A stretch of 64,000 bases of DNA from Spisula solida (taxonomy: Eukaryota > Mollusca > Bivalvia > Venerida > Mactridae): positions 52,559,401 through 52,623,400 of the forward strand of contig OX365948.1 in assembly GCA_947247005.1 (NCBI GenBank), in the 5' to 3' direction. Each line of letters opens with the position of its first letter. Positions within the stretch are counted from its first letter, which is position 1. The notes beneath the pieces are model-generated. The model was not told where the DNA came from, made no database searches, and saw only the letters and a program-made list of their open reading frames with translations. Of this stretch, positions 35,834 through 47,580 are shown piece after piece. The position numbers and the translations under genes were made by a program.

Positions 35834-36407
35834 CCTGGAGTTTGTAGTAGATAGGTATGGGTAAATCTGAAATATTTCATTAAGATAAACTATTAAATGA
35901 TAAATTATGACGCCAAAGCGGCTTATCGTCTTATTTTGGCGCTCTGGTGTGCCTCCGAAGACCGCTAGTGTATGGTGGGTCAGCGCCCCACAAATAACAT
36001 CGTTATCCAGTAAAACTTCATTTAAGATTGACCCCTTTGATAGGATTAACATCATGAACATTAGTAGTCAAACACCAAGTCATGTTTACTCATATATTCA
36101 TTGTTTCAACCCCCTGTGTAAGAACAATATCAATTAGCCGAAAACCAAGTCAAGACGACCTAAACCAGGAGCCCAATTTTAACTGACCCAATTAGAGGGA
36201 TTTCATTTTTAAAAAATACTGTAGTTGTTGATAGCTGAATTTAAGAACTTGATTCATTAAAAAAATATGAAATTGATCAGAATCATCCAGAGAAGGTGAT
36301 GCCGGCAACGTACTTAAGACGGTGCAATTCATCACCATAGCCAAACTTAAGATAAACTCAGTCATAGAAGATGGAACTCAAAAGAAGAAATCTAATTCAA
36401 TGCTTAC

Positions 36408-36452
36408 CGTAAAGGTGATCGATGTTGCTTCTGAGCGTTTACAGAGTTTATA
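36408..36452 (-). promoter_or_regulatory. Candidate TATA box and leader exon
   Basis: TATAAA lies at 36452-36447 (minus). About 30 bases downstream a short stretch ends with a donor, TTTACG followed by GTAAGC (36408/36407). This could be the leader exon that joins the acceptor at 35867 of the Asn/Leu-rich gene, giving a short non-coding first exon. The link is inferred from signal spacing only. Confidence 0.4.
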
Positions 36453-37039
36453 ACAACAACCAACACTAGTGGGTCCTTATATCCAAAATCAACCAACGCA
36501 ATCCCAAAAACTGACTCAATATCGACACGTTTGACGTATTTAACCATTTTCCGTGTCAGACAATTTTTATTTATTTTTATTACTTTTAACGAAACGTTTT
36601 GATTAGTGTTTACTAACATTTAGTCATATAATTTTCGTATTTACTTCCTTTAATTAACCACTTGTTTACTGATGTTTGGTAATTAAACAAACGTCACTAT
36701 TTAACGATTTCAACAACAAAATGCCCAAAGCCATATACATGTACGTACACGTATTTGTAATTAAGTGATCTTAATTTAATGATTGACTCAAATACTAGTA
36801 AAGTCCAGTCAATGAAATTATCGGGGAAGACGACATGCACGTTCTTATGACCGGAATGACGTCAGAACCGGTCTAACACCTCCCCCATCTTTCCCACCCC
36901 CGATTCATGAAGTGCTGACCATTAGAGTACAGGCCGGAAAAAGTCTTAAAAGATCAGAACACAAATTAAACCTCGCCTGCACCAAACTATATAATAATGA
37001 TACAGGATTTGCTGAAACTAGTTCATTTAGCTTTTTGCC

Positions 37040-37185
37040 ACCTAGGACTTGTTCATTTTTCGTTCAGTTACGTGTTGGGCATTGTGCCTTGTATGTTTTT
37101 TATGTTTTCTGTGCTCGGATGTTTAAGTTGAGTGCTGCCTTCCCTGTCCGACTTAATATTATCTTTTTTCTATATGACTGACATT
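37040..37185 (+). repeat. Dispersed repeat family, copy 2 of 3
   Basis: TTTTCGTTCAGTTACGTGTT, TTTCTGTGCTCGGATG and GTTGAGTGCTGCCTTCCC align with 14640-14815 (reverse) and 40805-40910. Confidence 0.6.
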
Positions 37186-37942
37186 ATTATCGATGCTTAT
37201 CTGAAGTTGTACATGACATAACATTGTCATGGCGTACTGGTTTAGTATGGAAATATATCAAATCATAACTATCGAATGCGATCAATTACAATATACAATT
37301 GAATTTATTGCAAATTTAAGTAACAATGTGTTAGAGCGACGTTCCGATCCAGTACATACATATATCATTGTCTAATACGAACATCTGAACTCTATTGACC
37401 GACCTATATAAGTATAAAAAATTATTATAATCATATACCATACATATTGATTCTGAGTCAATTTATCAGAATCCCATTTAAAGTGTGAATCAATCGCCGT
37501 AAATCATGTTTTTAGCGCGTTTTTTTTTCGCGAAACCTACCTACCTACCATCACACCCACCCACCCACCTAACAAGAGTCAAACAGACAAAAAACGTAAG
37601 GCGATGCTGCTGAGACAAAGACGAGCTCCATGACCACCCCTTCTTATCTAGGAGGGAAGAAGGGGTGTAGGGAAACAACCACAGAGCAAGCAAAGCAAAA
37701 CAGACTACGCCAAACGCTTGAAATTTGGATGACCAATTACGAAACATACACTTTATATACGACTGCTAAGTGACTAAACGTGGATTTCATTTCATGAATG
37801 CATTGATAAATATGTATGTCAGACAATTCGAACCTTGCAATAAATGTGATGAATTTTAATGAGACGATTACGCCTGAATTAAATAGTAGATTGTCCAAAT
37901 TTCGTTACACTTGGCTATAAATTGAATTAGATATTTCATAAA

Positions 37943-38284
37943 TTAGGACTGATCAGAATAGGTTTTCATCTTCCCTTTGTAATACTTCCTACCCCGGGGC
38001 ATATAACGTAAACTAAACGTAGCCACATAATAAAAATAGATTTGCACAGATATTTTCACACCATTGCATACGTAACGATACCTGTCCAAATCAAACCTTG
38101 TCAGGACGCAGTGATCTCCCCATACCGAGGTCTGGTATGATTGTCTCCACGTTTCCCATTGTTCACATTTAGGAGTGTTACAATAGTCTACGGGCAACTG
38201 CTGTCTGTTAATGTGACACAAGTCCCAACAACAGAAAAAAACATGCAACTCAAAAGCATTTTTATAGTTTAAAAGCCTGGCCAT
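37943..38284 (-). CDS. Unrecognised Cys/Tyr-rich ORF
   Basis: The frame encodes up to 113 residues with several Cys (CCWDLC, YCNTPKC, GDHCVL, YVCNG) and aromatic residues, an unusual composition for random frames of this region. An acceptor-like TTAACAG lies inside it, before CAGTTGCCCGTAG, so the true exon may start after residue 26. A donor-like CAGGTATCG follows. No family is recognised. It may be an exon, a decayed exon or chance. Confidence 0.25.
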   Translation of the reverse strand: MARLLNYKNAFELHVFFCCWDLCHINRQQLPVDYCNTPKCEQWETWRQSYQTSVWGDHCVLTRFDLDRYRYVCNGVKISVQIYFYYVATFSLRYMPRGRKYYKGKMKTYSDQS

Positions 38285-38693
38285 CTCACCACCCTACACG
38301 CTCAAACGGTGGTTTACGCTCTGGATCCATGCACGAAGATTGAATACATACATTATGTGGTTTTAAAATATTTGTTCAGACATCCATAAAAGAAAGTATA
38401 TAGTGTTTGGTGTCAAATTTTAGCTTATTCAATTGCCTATAATTACATGTATATCAGAACCAATTTTTTTAAATAGCGCTGTGAAAAGAATCGTGTTTAT
38501 TGTTTAAGCCTGGAAGGGGTAAAAAAAAATGCCATTTTTTGCGAAGTTGTGATATCGGTGTTTTTGTGAATAAAATTAAGCTGGAAGATTCTCTAAATGG
38601 TTTAATTGTGATAATTTCAGTAATATCGGGTATGATCTCCATTTTGAAATCTAACCTGTACGATTCAACGCCTCGCGGAATTGACGTCACGTT

Positions 38694-38879
38694 TTACGAC
38701 GTGCGGAGGAATTGCATTCGATTCGACCTGAAGAACATTCTGAAGCTCCTGCAAATTGTTGACATCATGTCGTGATCGTACTTTTCTACAGAGAAGGCCC
38801 TTGCAACATTTTCAATAGGAGTACCTCTAATGAGCATCAGCAATGTCTCAATTTGCTGACGTTCCGATAATCTTGGCAT
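38694..38879 (-). pseudogene. Possible Tc1-like transposase N-terminal remnant
   Basis: The frame starting at 38879 begins MPRLSERQQIETLLMLIRG and continues with NVARAFSV, which resembles the first helix-turn-helix of Tc1-like transposases. The rest is lost. It abuts the 21-bp minisatellite, and the frame runs on into it only because that repeat has a period of three. Low confidence. Confidence 0.25.
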
Positions 38880-38892
38880 AGCAAGTTCTGAT

Positions 38893-40080
38893 TTGAAGAG
38901 CTGCGGCCAACGACCTAAAAGCTGCGACCAAAGACCTACGAGCTGCGACCAACGACCTACGAGCTGCGACCATCGACCTACGAGCTGCGACCAACGACCT
39001 ACGAGCTGCGACCAACGAGTAAACATCTACGAGCTAAGAGCTGCGACCAACGACCTAAAAACTGCGACCAACGACCTAAGAGCTGCGACCAACCACCTAA
39101 GAGCTGCGACCAACGACCTAAGAGCTGCGACCAACGACCTAAGAGCTGCGACCAACCACCTAAGAGCTGCGACCAACGAGCTAAGAGCGGCGACCAACGA
39201 CCTAAGAGATGCGACCAACGACCTACGAGCTGCGACAAACGACCTACGGGCTGCGGCCGACGAATAAACATCTACGAGCTAAGAGCTGCGACCAAAGAGC
39301 TAAGAGCTGCGACCAACGACACGAGAGCTGCGACCAACGACCTATGAACCGCGACCAACTTCATACGAGCTGCGACCAACGAGTTAACATCTACCAGCTA
39401 AGAGCTGCTATCAACGATCTAGGCGCTACGACCAACCACCTACATGCTGCGACCAACAACCTACGAGCTGCGACCAACGATTAAACATGTACGAGCTAAG
39501 AGGTGCCACCAACGAGCTAAGAGCTGCGTCAAACGACCTAGATGCTGTGACCAAAGACCTACGAGCTGCGACCAACGAGGAATCATCTACGAGTTAAGAG
39601 CTGCGACCAACGACCTCCGAGCTGCCACCAGCGAGCTAAGAGCTGCGAACAACGTCCTACTAGCTGCGACTAACGACCTAAGAGCTATGAATAACTATCT
39701 TTGTGCTGCGACCAACGACCTACGAGCTGCGACCAACGAGTAAACATTACGAGTTAAGAGCTGCAACCAACGACCTCCGAGCTGCCACAAGCGAGCTAAG
39801 CGCTGCAAACAACGTCCTACGAGCTGCGACTAACGACATAAGAGCTACGAATAACAACCTATGTCTTGCGACCAACGACCTACGGGCTGCGACCAACGAG
39901 TAAACATCTACGAGCTAAGAGCTGCGACCAACGACGTACGAGCTGCTGCCGACGACTTACGAGCTGCGACTAACGACCTACGAGCTACGACAAACGTCTA
40001 AACATCAACGAGCTAAGAGCTGCGACCAACGACCCAAGAGTTGCGATCAACAACCTACGAGCTTCGACCAGTTTGCTACG
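38893..40080 (+). repeat. 21-bp minisatellite with higher-order units
   Basis: About 1.2 kb of degenerate 21-bp units of AGCTGCGACCAACGACCTACG. A punctuating variant, GAGTAAACATCTACGAGCTAA, recurs at irregular intervals (near 39021, 39266, 39384, 39482, 39580, 39742, 39902 and 40000). The 21-base period keeps long frames open on both strands (NDLRAAT, QRPTSCD, RWSQLVG); I regard them as non-coding. Confidence 0.9.
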
Positions 40081-41600
40081 AGTAACGAGATAATAGCTAT
40101 GTATTCATTTCAAATAAAAATGAGTAAACATTTGAATGTCGATGTCCGACCTACTACGTGCCAATTTCACAGACCTCCGTACACGGAAGTAAAGAAGCAA
40201 CAGACTATAAAATAAACGTATTTCTTACTTGTTTATAATTGAGGTTAAATAACAATAACCATTGTTTACAAGTGGGGGAGTTTAAAATTTAACAAGTGTA
40301 TGTCATAATTATGAAGGCAGCTTGACGCGTGGGCGTCATTAATTAAAATGAGGGATACTAATATAACAACGAGTTAGTATTAGAAAACTGAAAGTCTTGA
40401 CAGCTATATCCTCCGCCACATGAATGAATAGTAAATTGCATCATTGGGCTGACACAGTCGGAACATTGTGTGTACCGTGAGCCATCTTCATGAGTTACAC
40501 TTCAAGTATAACACAAGTTTCACTCCCACGAAGTCGGAGGTCATTTTCCAATCTGACGGGAAAGATCAGAAAGACTACGCCTCTACGACTGTCTAAGTCG
40601 ATCGCACACAAAATATAATTACATACACGTTTCATGAAGGTTCAAAAGATATGGAGCGGACACGATTGTATTGCAAACGGATGAATCGCTTACAGACGCA
40701 CACATAGACGCACGGAGGTCATTCCTGTTATCCCTTACCACTTTGTGGTGATGGATTAAAGGTATGGACATGACTGGCTTAGGCGGCAGACTTTCGGGAC
40801 GGGATGCCGTGTTTTCAGTGCTTTGTGTGTTTTTAGTATTTTCTGTGCTCGGCTGGTAAAGTTGAGTGCTGCCTTTCCTGTCTGACTTAATATAATCTTT
40901 ATGGACATGATGGCATCCTCTTCGAAAACGAAATATCAAAGGTTCCAATCTCGCAAAGTTCAACCTAAGCAAAAACCTAAAATGTATATTTAGGTCTTTG
41001 ACCTAAGTGAACTGCGTGTTATAAAACCAAATCCATGATGCACATGGTTACAGTGTGTCTGAGTGTGATTTACTTGTCGAATGTGTGGAAACTTCGGGAA
41101 ATAAATGTGTAAAGAAAGTAGGACTCTCATAAGTCAGTATAAGTTTCGAAATTAAGCAGCAGATAAGATGATATTTTATTAATTGCACAACGTTTTCTTC
41201 ATCGGTTTTGTTCTTTTAACGTGAGACGGACATCTTAATTGATTTCTTGGCCCTGAGCATAAAAAACGTGGTAAATACGAGGATACTACAAAAATCAACA
41301 CTTCATATTTTTAGTGAACTTCGCAGTGGCAACAATGTGTTATGATGTTTGTTAGTAACTTTAGAACCATAGACACATGGTTTCAAATGATCTAAGTCAA
41401 ATTTAACTGGTATTGCAACTGAAGAAAAACAGGGTACCAGCTTTTGAAACGTCATATCCGTTGCGGCTAAACATGGTCGATGCCCAACCTTCTCTCTATT
41501 ACACTCAAATAATTTGGATTTAGATACATGTAATTTGAAACCATGTGCCTATTTATCACATAACCTGCGGTCCAGGAGTGCCGTACATCCGTGCCGTAAA
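40081..41600. other. No gene; dispersed repeats
   Basis: 40640-40760 resembles a bivalve repeat tail (CGCACACATAGACGCACGG). 40805-40910 is copy 3 of the family at 14640. 41140-41260 has CGAAATTAAGCAGCAGATAAG and GTGAGACGGACATC, shared with 45050-45180. No coding sequence was found. Confidence 0.5.
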
Positions 41601-42255
41601 TAGAGGATATTACATGAGTGTCTTTTCATATTGAATTTATTAAACGAGTTGAATAAAATAATAAAATGCGAGTTTAATAAATTCAATGTGGAAAGTCACA
41701 AATTTAATGTTCTTTTTATCACATGTTAGCTTTTTTCCGGCCGAAACATAAAATAGCTACCTATTTTCACTATAATGAACGCGCAACTTTGACGACGTCG
41801 CCTATGCTTTGAGTGACGTCGCGTGAAGGCTTTATTACACTAGTGTATTATCAAAAATAAATAATGGCTTTATTACGCTACCGCGACGTCAAACATGTGA
41901 TAAATATCGTTCGGCACTCTCAGACTGTGCAATAAATATTTAAATTAGCTTGACGTGACGTTAGCCAATCCATGCATTGATCGGTCAATGACGTCAGGAT
42001 AATATCAACGTCACCATGACGTCACGCTCGTTGTACCGCTGTATTTTGGCTGAAATAATGCAGCGTACATCATCCTTTTGAACAATAACGTGCATTTTTA
42101 AGGCTATGTGATAAATAGAATTTTACATTCGTGTTCATTACATACGAGTTTTATTAAACTCGTCGACAAAAACAATATGACACGAGGCTTCATATCATTG
42201 TGTCCACTCGTTTAATAAAACTCGTATGTAATGAGCACTCATGCAAGATCCTCTA
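41601..42255. mobile_element. Complex inverted-repeat element
   Basis: TAGAGGATATTACATGAGTG at the left is inverted at the right (CACTCATGCAAGATCCTCTA). Next to each end lie palindromic AATTTATTAAACGAG or TTTTATTAAACTCG blocks. TTTATCACATG-like words occur in both orientations inside. No open frame. Confidence 0.6.
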
Positions 42256-43297
42256 TGTCTAGAACTCATAGAATTGTAAAATTTATAGAGCACCTGTTCC
42301 GGTTTAACAACGCAGCAACTGTTATCGTAAACGCAAATACTCAATGTAAATGAATAAGAATTCATCAATTGTTTTAACAGTGACTTTGATCCTCCTTACA
42401 GCCCTGATTAAAAAGTTACAACACTTGTCACTTAATACGACAGCTACAGGTTAATTACCATCTGAATAAAATTAATATTAATTAATTATTTAACCAAAAA
42501 CCGCCCATTACCAAATGTATGCATTAATTAATTAATAATACACAATGAATAAGACGTTTTCAAAATGTCCATACGACAATATGTGTTATTTATTAAATGA
42601 CTGATTAACGGAATAATTTACTCAGGGTCGTCTTATATAGGACGCACATTCGTAAAAAATAAAGATCTTTGCTGTTATAAAAACTGTGGAACGACGCCGA
42701 ATGTGTTTGCCAATTAACAATGCAACCTCTCCAGATCAGCAATTCATAGAGTAATAACCTCTTTTAAGCAACATAATCATTTTGTTCCAGAAGTGACATA
42801 TTTACTATATCTATAACCTCTTCAGAGAAAAAACCTCTGTACTGCAGCAACCAGATTTGGTATCCCAAAGGGCATTGCTCTACAGAAGCACGCACGTTAA
42901 TCAAACCTTCGTGACAGAAGGTATATTGTATATTAACCAGATTTCAAAACGTTCTTAAAATATGAGGCAAGACATTGTGTAAACGAAAAATTGTTCTGGC
43001 ACTTTTTGCTTATTATGCGTAGAGCGCCACGTCCTTCATTGTACAACTTGTTAAAATGGTACTTGTATGTATCCCTCTTTAATGACGCTCAGCATACTAC
43101 ATGCTGTTGCATCCATGGTGATAGGGCAACTAATGCTGCTGGTCAAATTTTCTGTCGTGGTACCTCCAGATTAGGACAGTGTATGTAATGGCGTGTTCCT
43201 CTGCACCATACTGACGTCCAACTGCCTCCACAAGACACAGTCTACTCATGTTTCCGCAGACCACAGTTACCAGTACCTTGGAGAGAAGATGATAGTT

Positions 43298-43430
43298 TAT
43301 TGTGCCTGTTAAGCAAGTGTAGGTTGTTTGCTCTTCACTGGACATATATCATATTGTGCCTGTTAAGCAAGGGTATGTTGTCGGCACATCACTGGACATA
43401 TAGCATATTGTGCCTGTTAAGAAAGGTGTA
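43298..43430 (+). repeat. 56-bp tandem repeat, 2.3 copies
   Basis: ATTGTGCCTGTTAAGCAAG and CACTGGACATATA repeat with a period of about 56 bp. A separate cluster of ACATGGTCCGCTCTGTCCC words follows at 43600-43710. Confidence 0.7.
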
Positions 43431-43739
43431 CCTGTTCTTCAACAGAGACTTTTCTTCTACATACGATGTCGAAGGTAGGGGTTGTATTTTCGGTAGTATT
43501 TTATACCAATGTATGGATGCTTTAAAACTAGTATAACATGTATTTAAATGTATAAATTTGATTTTATTGCACACATTCATTTAATTACAATATTATATTA
43601 CATGGTCCGCTCTGTCCCAACACATGGTCCGCTTCAATCCAATTCACGGTCCGCTCTGTCCCAAAACATGGTCCGCTCTGTCCGGTCCGCACTGTCCCAT
43701 GGTCTGCTATGTTCCGCATTCGAATTTTCTTGGTTGCTC

Positions 43740-44500
43740 CTTTCCCAATATTTGTCGGCAGTTTCATTTCCGACTATGCCCATATGTGCAGGAAACTATT
43801 AAAGTACGACATTGTTTTGTTCAGACAGGAGACTGGTGATTGACTGCAGCCGTCTTGTTAAGGTGCCCAATGTTCCTGCCGAGAGCGCTTGAAGTACATA
43901 TATTGGGTCTGTTAGAAAGACAGTTTGTTTCTTTTCTTTCTCTAAGACAGTTGAAGTGCAACTGAGCTGAGATTTCTGAGAGCCTGGTGTTTTTCATTGA
44001 CGTCTTTTTTCTAAGTACTTCCAGACTGATTTTGGAGCATCTTGTCTTGGAATTCAAGTCTAAGGTACTAACATCTCTATCTCTGGGGCTGCGTTTTCCT
44101 CTCTTTGTAGGTCCTTGTCAATATTGTTTATACTTAGTCGTTTCAGTCTGTTCTTGGCTGTGCTTTGGAGATTTGGAGTGGGGGATGGTAGTTTTTTTAG
44201 CCTTCTCTGCTTGCAAGAGGGCCTTGTGATCACGTCTTGTCTGAAGTGGTCCAAGGTTGGCTGTCTTTTCCATCTTCTTTATTGAAGTGGTTTTCATGGC
44301 CCCAAGGATAATTCTTAGACCTTATATTTCAACCTTGTCAAGTTTGTCTTTTCTGGTTCAGGATACAGTTATCCATGAGGAGGTCTAATCTGCTCAGGGC
44401 CCTACAGTGCTAGTGTACATTTGCCTTAGAATATTTTCATCTGTTCGCCAGCTTGTTCCAACAAATTTCTTCATGATGGCATCCTTTTTGAGACCTCTCT
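43740..44500 (-). pseudogene. Decayed non-LTR retrotransposon (RT end and RNase H)
   Basis: Read on the minus strand in shifting frames, the region gives MKKFVGTSW with MYTSTVGP, then LRIILGAMKTTSIKKMEK with LGPLQTRRDHKALLQ, then PAHMGIVGNETADK. These are conserved landmarks downstream of reverse transcriptase and in the RNase H domain of non-LTR retrotransposons that carry RNase H. Frameshifts and stops separate them, so it is dead. The 5' part and endonuclease are not visible. Confidence 0.75.
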
Positions 44501-46361
44501 TGAAAGTCTTCTATGTGCTGTTTCCAGTGGATAGTCAAGTGTGGTACATAGGAAGGTTGGTGTCTTTACCTGTGGCACTTGGTAGTCATCAAGTTGTTGG
44601 TTGATTTTTGAGGTGCATGGCTAGCAAGAAAGTGAAGTGACTGTATTTTTTTTGTCGACAGCCTACACAAGCAATTGTGGATGTATACAACTCAAAATTT
44701 GATAAGGGCCAAGAATGTTTCCATTTGAATATTTTGCAAATTGAATTAAGATTAATTGGTAGAATTTTCAGAAACATAATGCTACAGCTGCAATATTGTA
44801 AACCAATAAAGTTACTTCAAAATTTAATGTCTTAGTGCTGATAAGCCCAACCCCATTAAAATGTATGTGCTGCATTCAAAACTCTGTAGTAACAGAATGT
44901 GGTCATTTTCTTGACATTTTAGGTCATACATATGGTTATAAAAACGGGATAAAAATTTCCATGTTAATCTAGCCACTTTGGTCCCCGCCAATAGGGCTTA
45001 TCAGTTACCTGGAAAACTACGTCATTTTGGCAATGCGTATCAAATGCAAGACATCAAGTTTCGAAATTTAGCAGCAGATAAGATTGTTTTTTTAATTGCA
45101 CAACGATTTCGCACAACGATTTCTTCATCGGTTGTGTACATTTAACATGAGACGGACATCAAAATCGATTACTTGGCCCTTAGCAAAGTTTGAGTAGTCT
45201 ACTTTAGACAAAGACTGATCACAAAGCTCGATCTGGATCAAGTGTAAGTAAGATTTACTGATCCAGTGATCTAGTGTCTACTTTTATATGTGTGATCTAA
45301 TCTATCAGTAGCACACACATATTTTATCAAGTGTTTGTTTAATTGCATCATTAAACAAGGCAGTCCAAAATAAGGCTATAGTGAAATGTTACACTTAACC
45401 CTTGGACCTTAAACTGTGACCTGGAGTCGTCTGGGTTGGAACGTAGGTTCTTCGTGCACGTTGTCTTTATTGGTTACACATTAGCTATAAGTTTCATGGA
45501 ATTCGTACCAGAGGTTATAAAGTTATTGAGCGGACCAAAATGTAAGGTTCAAATCTTTGACCTTGAACTGTGACCTTGAGCTCGCACGTTTGAATCTTGG
45601 GACCTGCATGTCATATCATTTGTTTCACATTTGCTGTAAGTTTCATGGAATTTAGCCCAGGCGCTAACAAATTATGGAGCCGACACAATTTTGTTACGGA
45701 CAGACAAACGCACACACAGACGGACGGGGACCATTCCTATAATCCCCTCCCAACTTCTTGGCGGGAGATTAATAAAAACATCAAGACTTCATATTCACAC
45801 AGGTTATATTGCCAATTTAATTGCACCAATAATAGCATAGGATCATAAATAACAAGGTCCATCACCACATTCAACACACAAAATACAGTAAATTAAATCA
45901 GGAACTACAAAGGTTTTTGACTCTAACTGATGCCTCCCACAAGGGGCTGTAGCTCTAGCAAATATCATCAGATTTAAAATTCCTGACCATATGCCCAACT
46001 AGGCTACAACAAAGCATTTATCAGCAGTTTCCTGGAAATTGGACCAGTGGTAAAGGATTAACAAGCGCAGACAAACTTTGTGACACACATCGATCAAGAC
46101 AGACAGACGGACGGACGATCAACACAAAATCAATATGTCTCCCACGATAATTATGTGGGAGTCATAAGAATGCAATTCACAACAGTATACACAAAATGCA
46201 GTAAATTAAGTCAGAACAGGAAAAACAACATGCGGCCAAAACTAAACATCTTTAGCATTAATTCTTACCTACTCATGCAAATAACCCAGACAAACTCAAA
46301 CCCAACAATGATTTTGTCAAATGGTTCAAGTGGAGACTTTTCAGCAGTCAGCAATCGATAT

Positions 46362-46440
46362 AACTAGGATTGTCTGCAAGACTGTAGTAACAGCTTATCA
46401 TTTAATATGCAGTTACTACAGTCTTGCGGGCAATCTAGTT
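46362..46440. repeat. Hairpin inverted repeat
   Basis: AACTAGGATTGTCTGCAAGA and its near-inverse flank a short loop. The inner arms are ACTGTAGTAAC and GTTACTACAGT. Confidence 0.75.
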
Positions 46441-46538
46441 GGACCATAATGAAATATCCTGAGTAACCAAACAAGGCCACCCTAACAGGTAAAACACATG
46501 TGATTCTAAATTAAATTCCTAAAGAAGAGCATGGGCCC

Positions 46539-46867
46539 GAAAATTTTGAATAAAGAGTTGTTATTATATATAGCATACAATTACATGACCATTGAGAGAC
46601 TAGAAATAATCATATACTAACAGGTCAACTAAAGTTTCTGGGGTCAAGGTATGCCAAACATGAAATACAATCGCAATTTGTCAAGCTTATCACACTTATC
46701 GAAAAATTTGAATAAAGAGTTGTTATTATATATAGCATACAATTACTTTACTATTGAGAGACTAGAAATAATCATATACTAACAGGTCAACTTAAGTTTC
46801 TGGGGTCAAGGTACTAGTATGCCAAACATATGAAATACAATCGCAATTTGTCAAGCTTATCACACTT
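46539..46867 (+). repeat. 160-bp direct duplication
   Basis: 46539-46698 and 46701-46867 are near-identical tandem copies (TTTGAATAAAGAGTTGTTAT to CAAGCTTATCACACTT). The second copy carries small insertions. Confidence 0.85.
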
Positions 46868-47097
46868 CAAACTAACAACAAGGTAGAAATAGGGAGGTTT
46901 CAACTACTAGAATGGTTTTGACACAAAAACGAGTCTCCAACAAGGGGCAATAACTCAGGCAAAATCTTCCAACCTAAAATTTAAACCTAACAATATGCAC
47001 AATTGAAAACAGACACGATATCATGTCAATAATGTGAACAATCTCAATGCCTCTGATCAGATTACATGGTTTTGCTACTAAGACTAACTTCAACCGC

Positions 47098-47163
47098 CTC
47101 CTTAATAGCCGAGTGTTTGAGCGTCCACTTCAAGTGCAGGTCTCGGGTTCGATCCTATTCCAC
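47098..47163 (+). mobile_element. tRNA-like SINE head
   Basis: TTAATAGCCGAGTGTTTGAG and TCTCGGGTTCGATCC have A and B box spacing. The anticodon arm (CACTTCAAGTG) is imperfect. Its first bases match the copy at 24550. Confidence 0.45.
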
Positions 47164-47580
47164 ACACTAAATGTGGAGTATTACCCGAAACATTTTACCA
47201 AAACTTTCAAATAAAACATTCACAGATAAATTTACAGTAATAAAATATATTCCTGAATATTTCGAAAATAGACCATTATAAATTAATGGCTAGATTATTT
47301 TCCCTTTTTTTCTTTTCTTTTCTAAAATATCTGGTTTCAATTAATATGATTTTTGTGCTCCTAATAATTTTGAACATTTCATTGTTTCTTGATTTCATTG
47401 TTTCTTGCATGCTTTCCAGTAATCAATGAAACTATCAGGTCTAAAATATTATATTATTTGTTTCCACTGCCCCCACCGCCCCAGCCCCAAAGTGGGTGGC
47501 ATAAATAATCTAGAAATTAATATATTCTAGCCTTATAAGGCCTTTGGAGATATTGCTGTCCCTCTAGCAAAGTATCAAAA

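Larger units (their letters stand above)
44501..47097. other. No gene; bivalve repeat blocks
   Basis: 45050-45180 matches 41140-41260. 45400-45775 has two copies of a block with ACCTTGAACTGTGACC and AAGTTTCATGGAATT, ending ACAGACGGACGGGGACC. 45920 and 46930 have the CAACAAGGGGC(A/T)ATAACTC word. 46080-46165 ends ATTATGTGGGAGTCAT. No coding sequence is supported. It forms the 3' flank of ALG6. Confidence 0.5.

Noticed and set aside
47098..47163. tRNA with a UCA-like anticodon (possible selenocysteine or suppressor tRNA)
   Set aside because: The stem is imperfect, the length and arms do not fit a selenocysteine tRNA, and the same head occurs at 24550 with a different loop, so it is a SINE.
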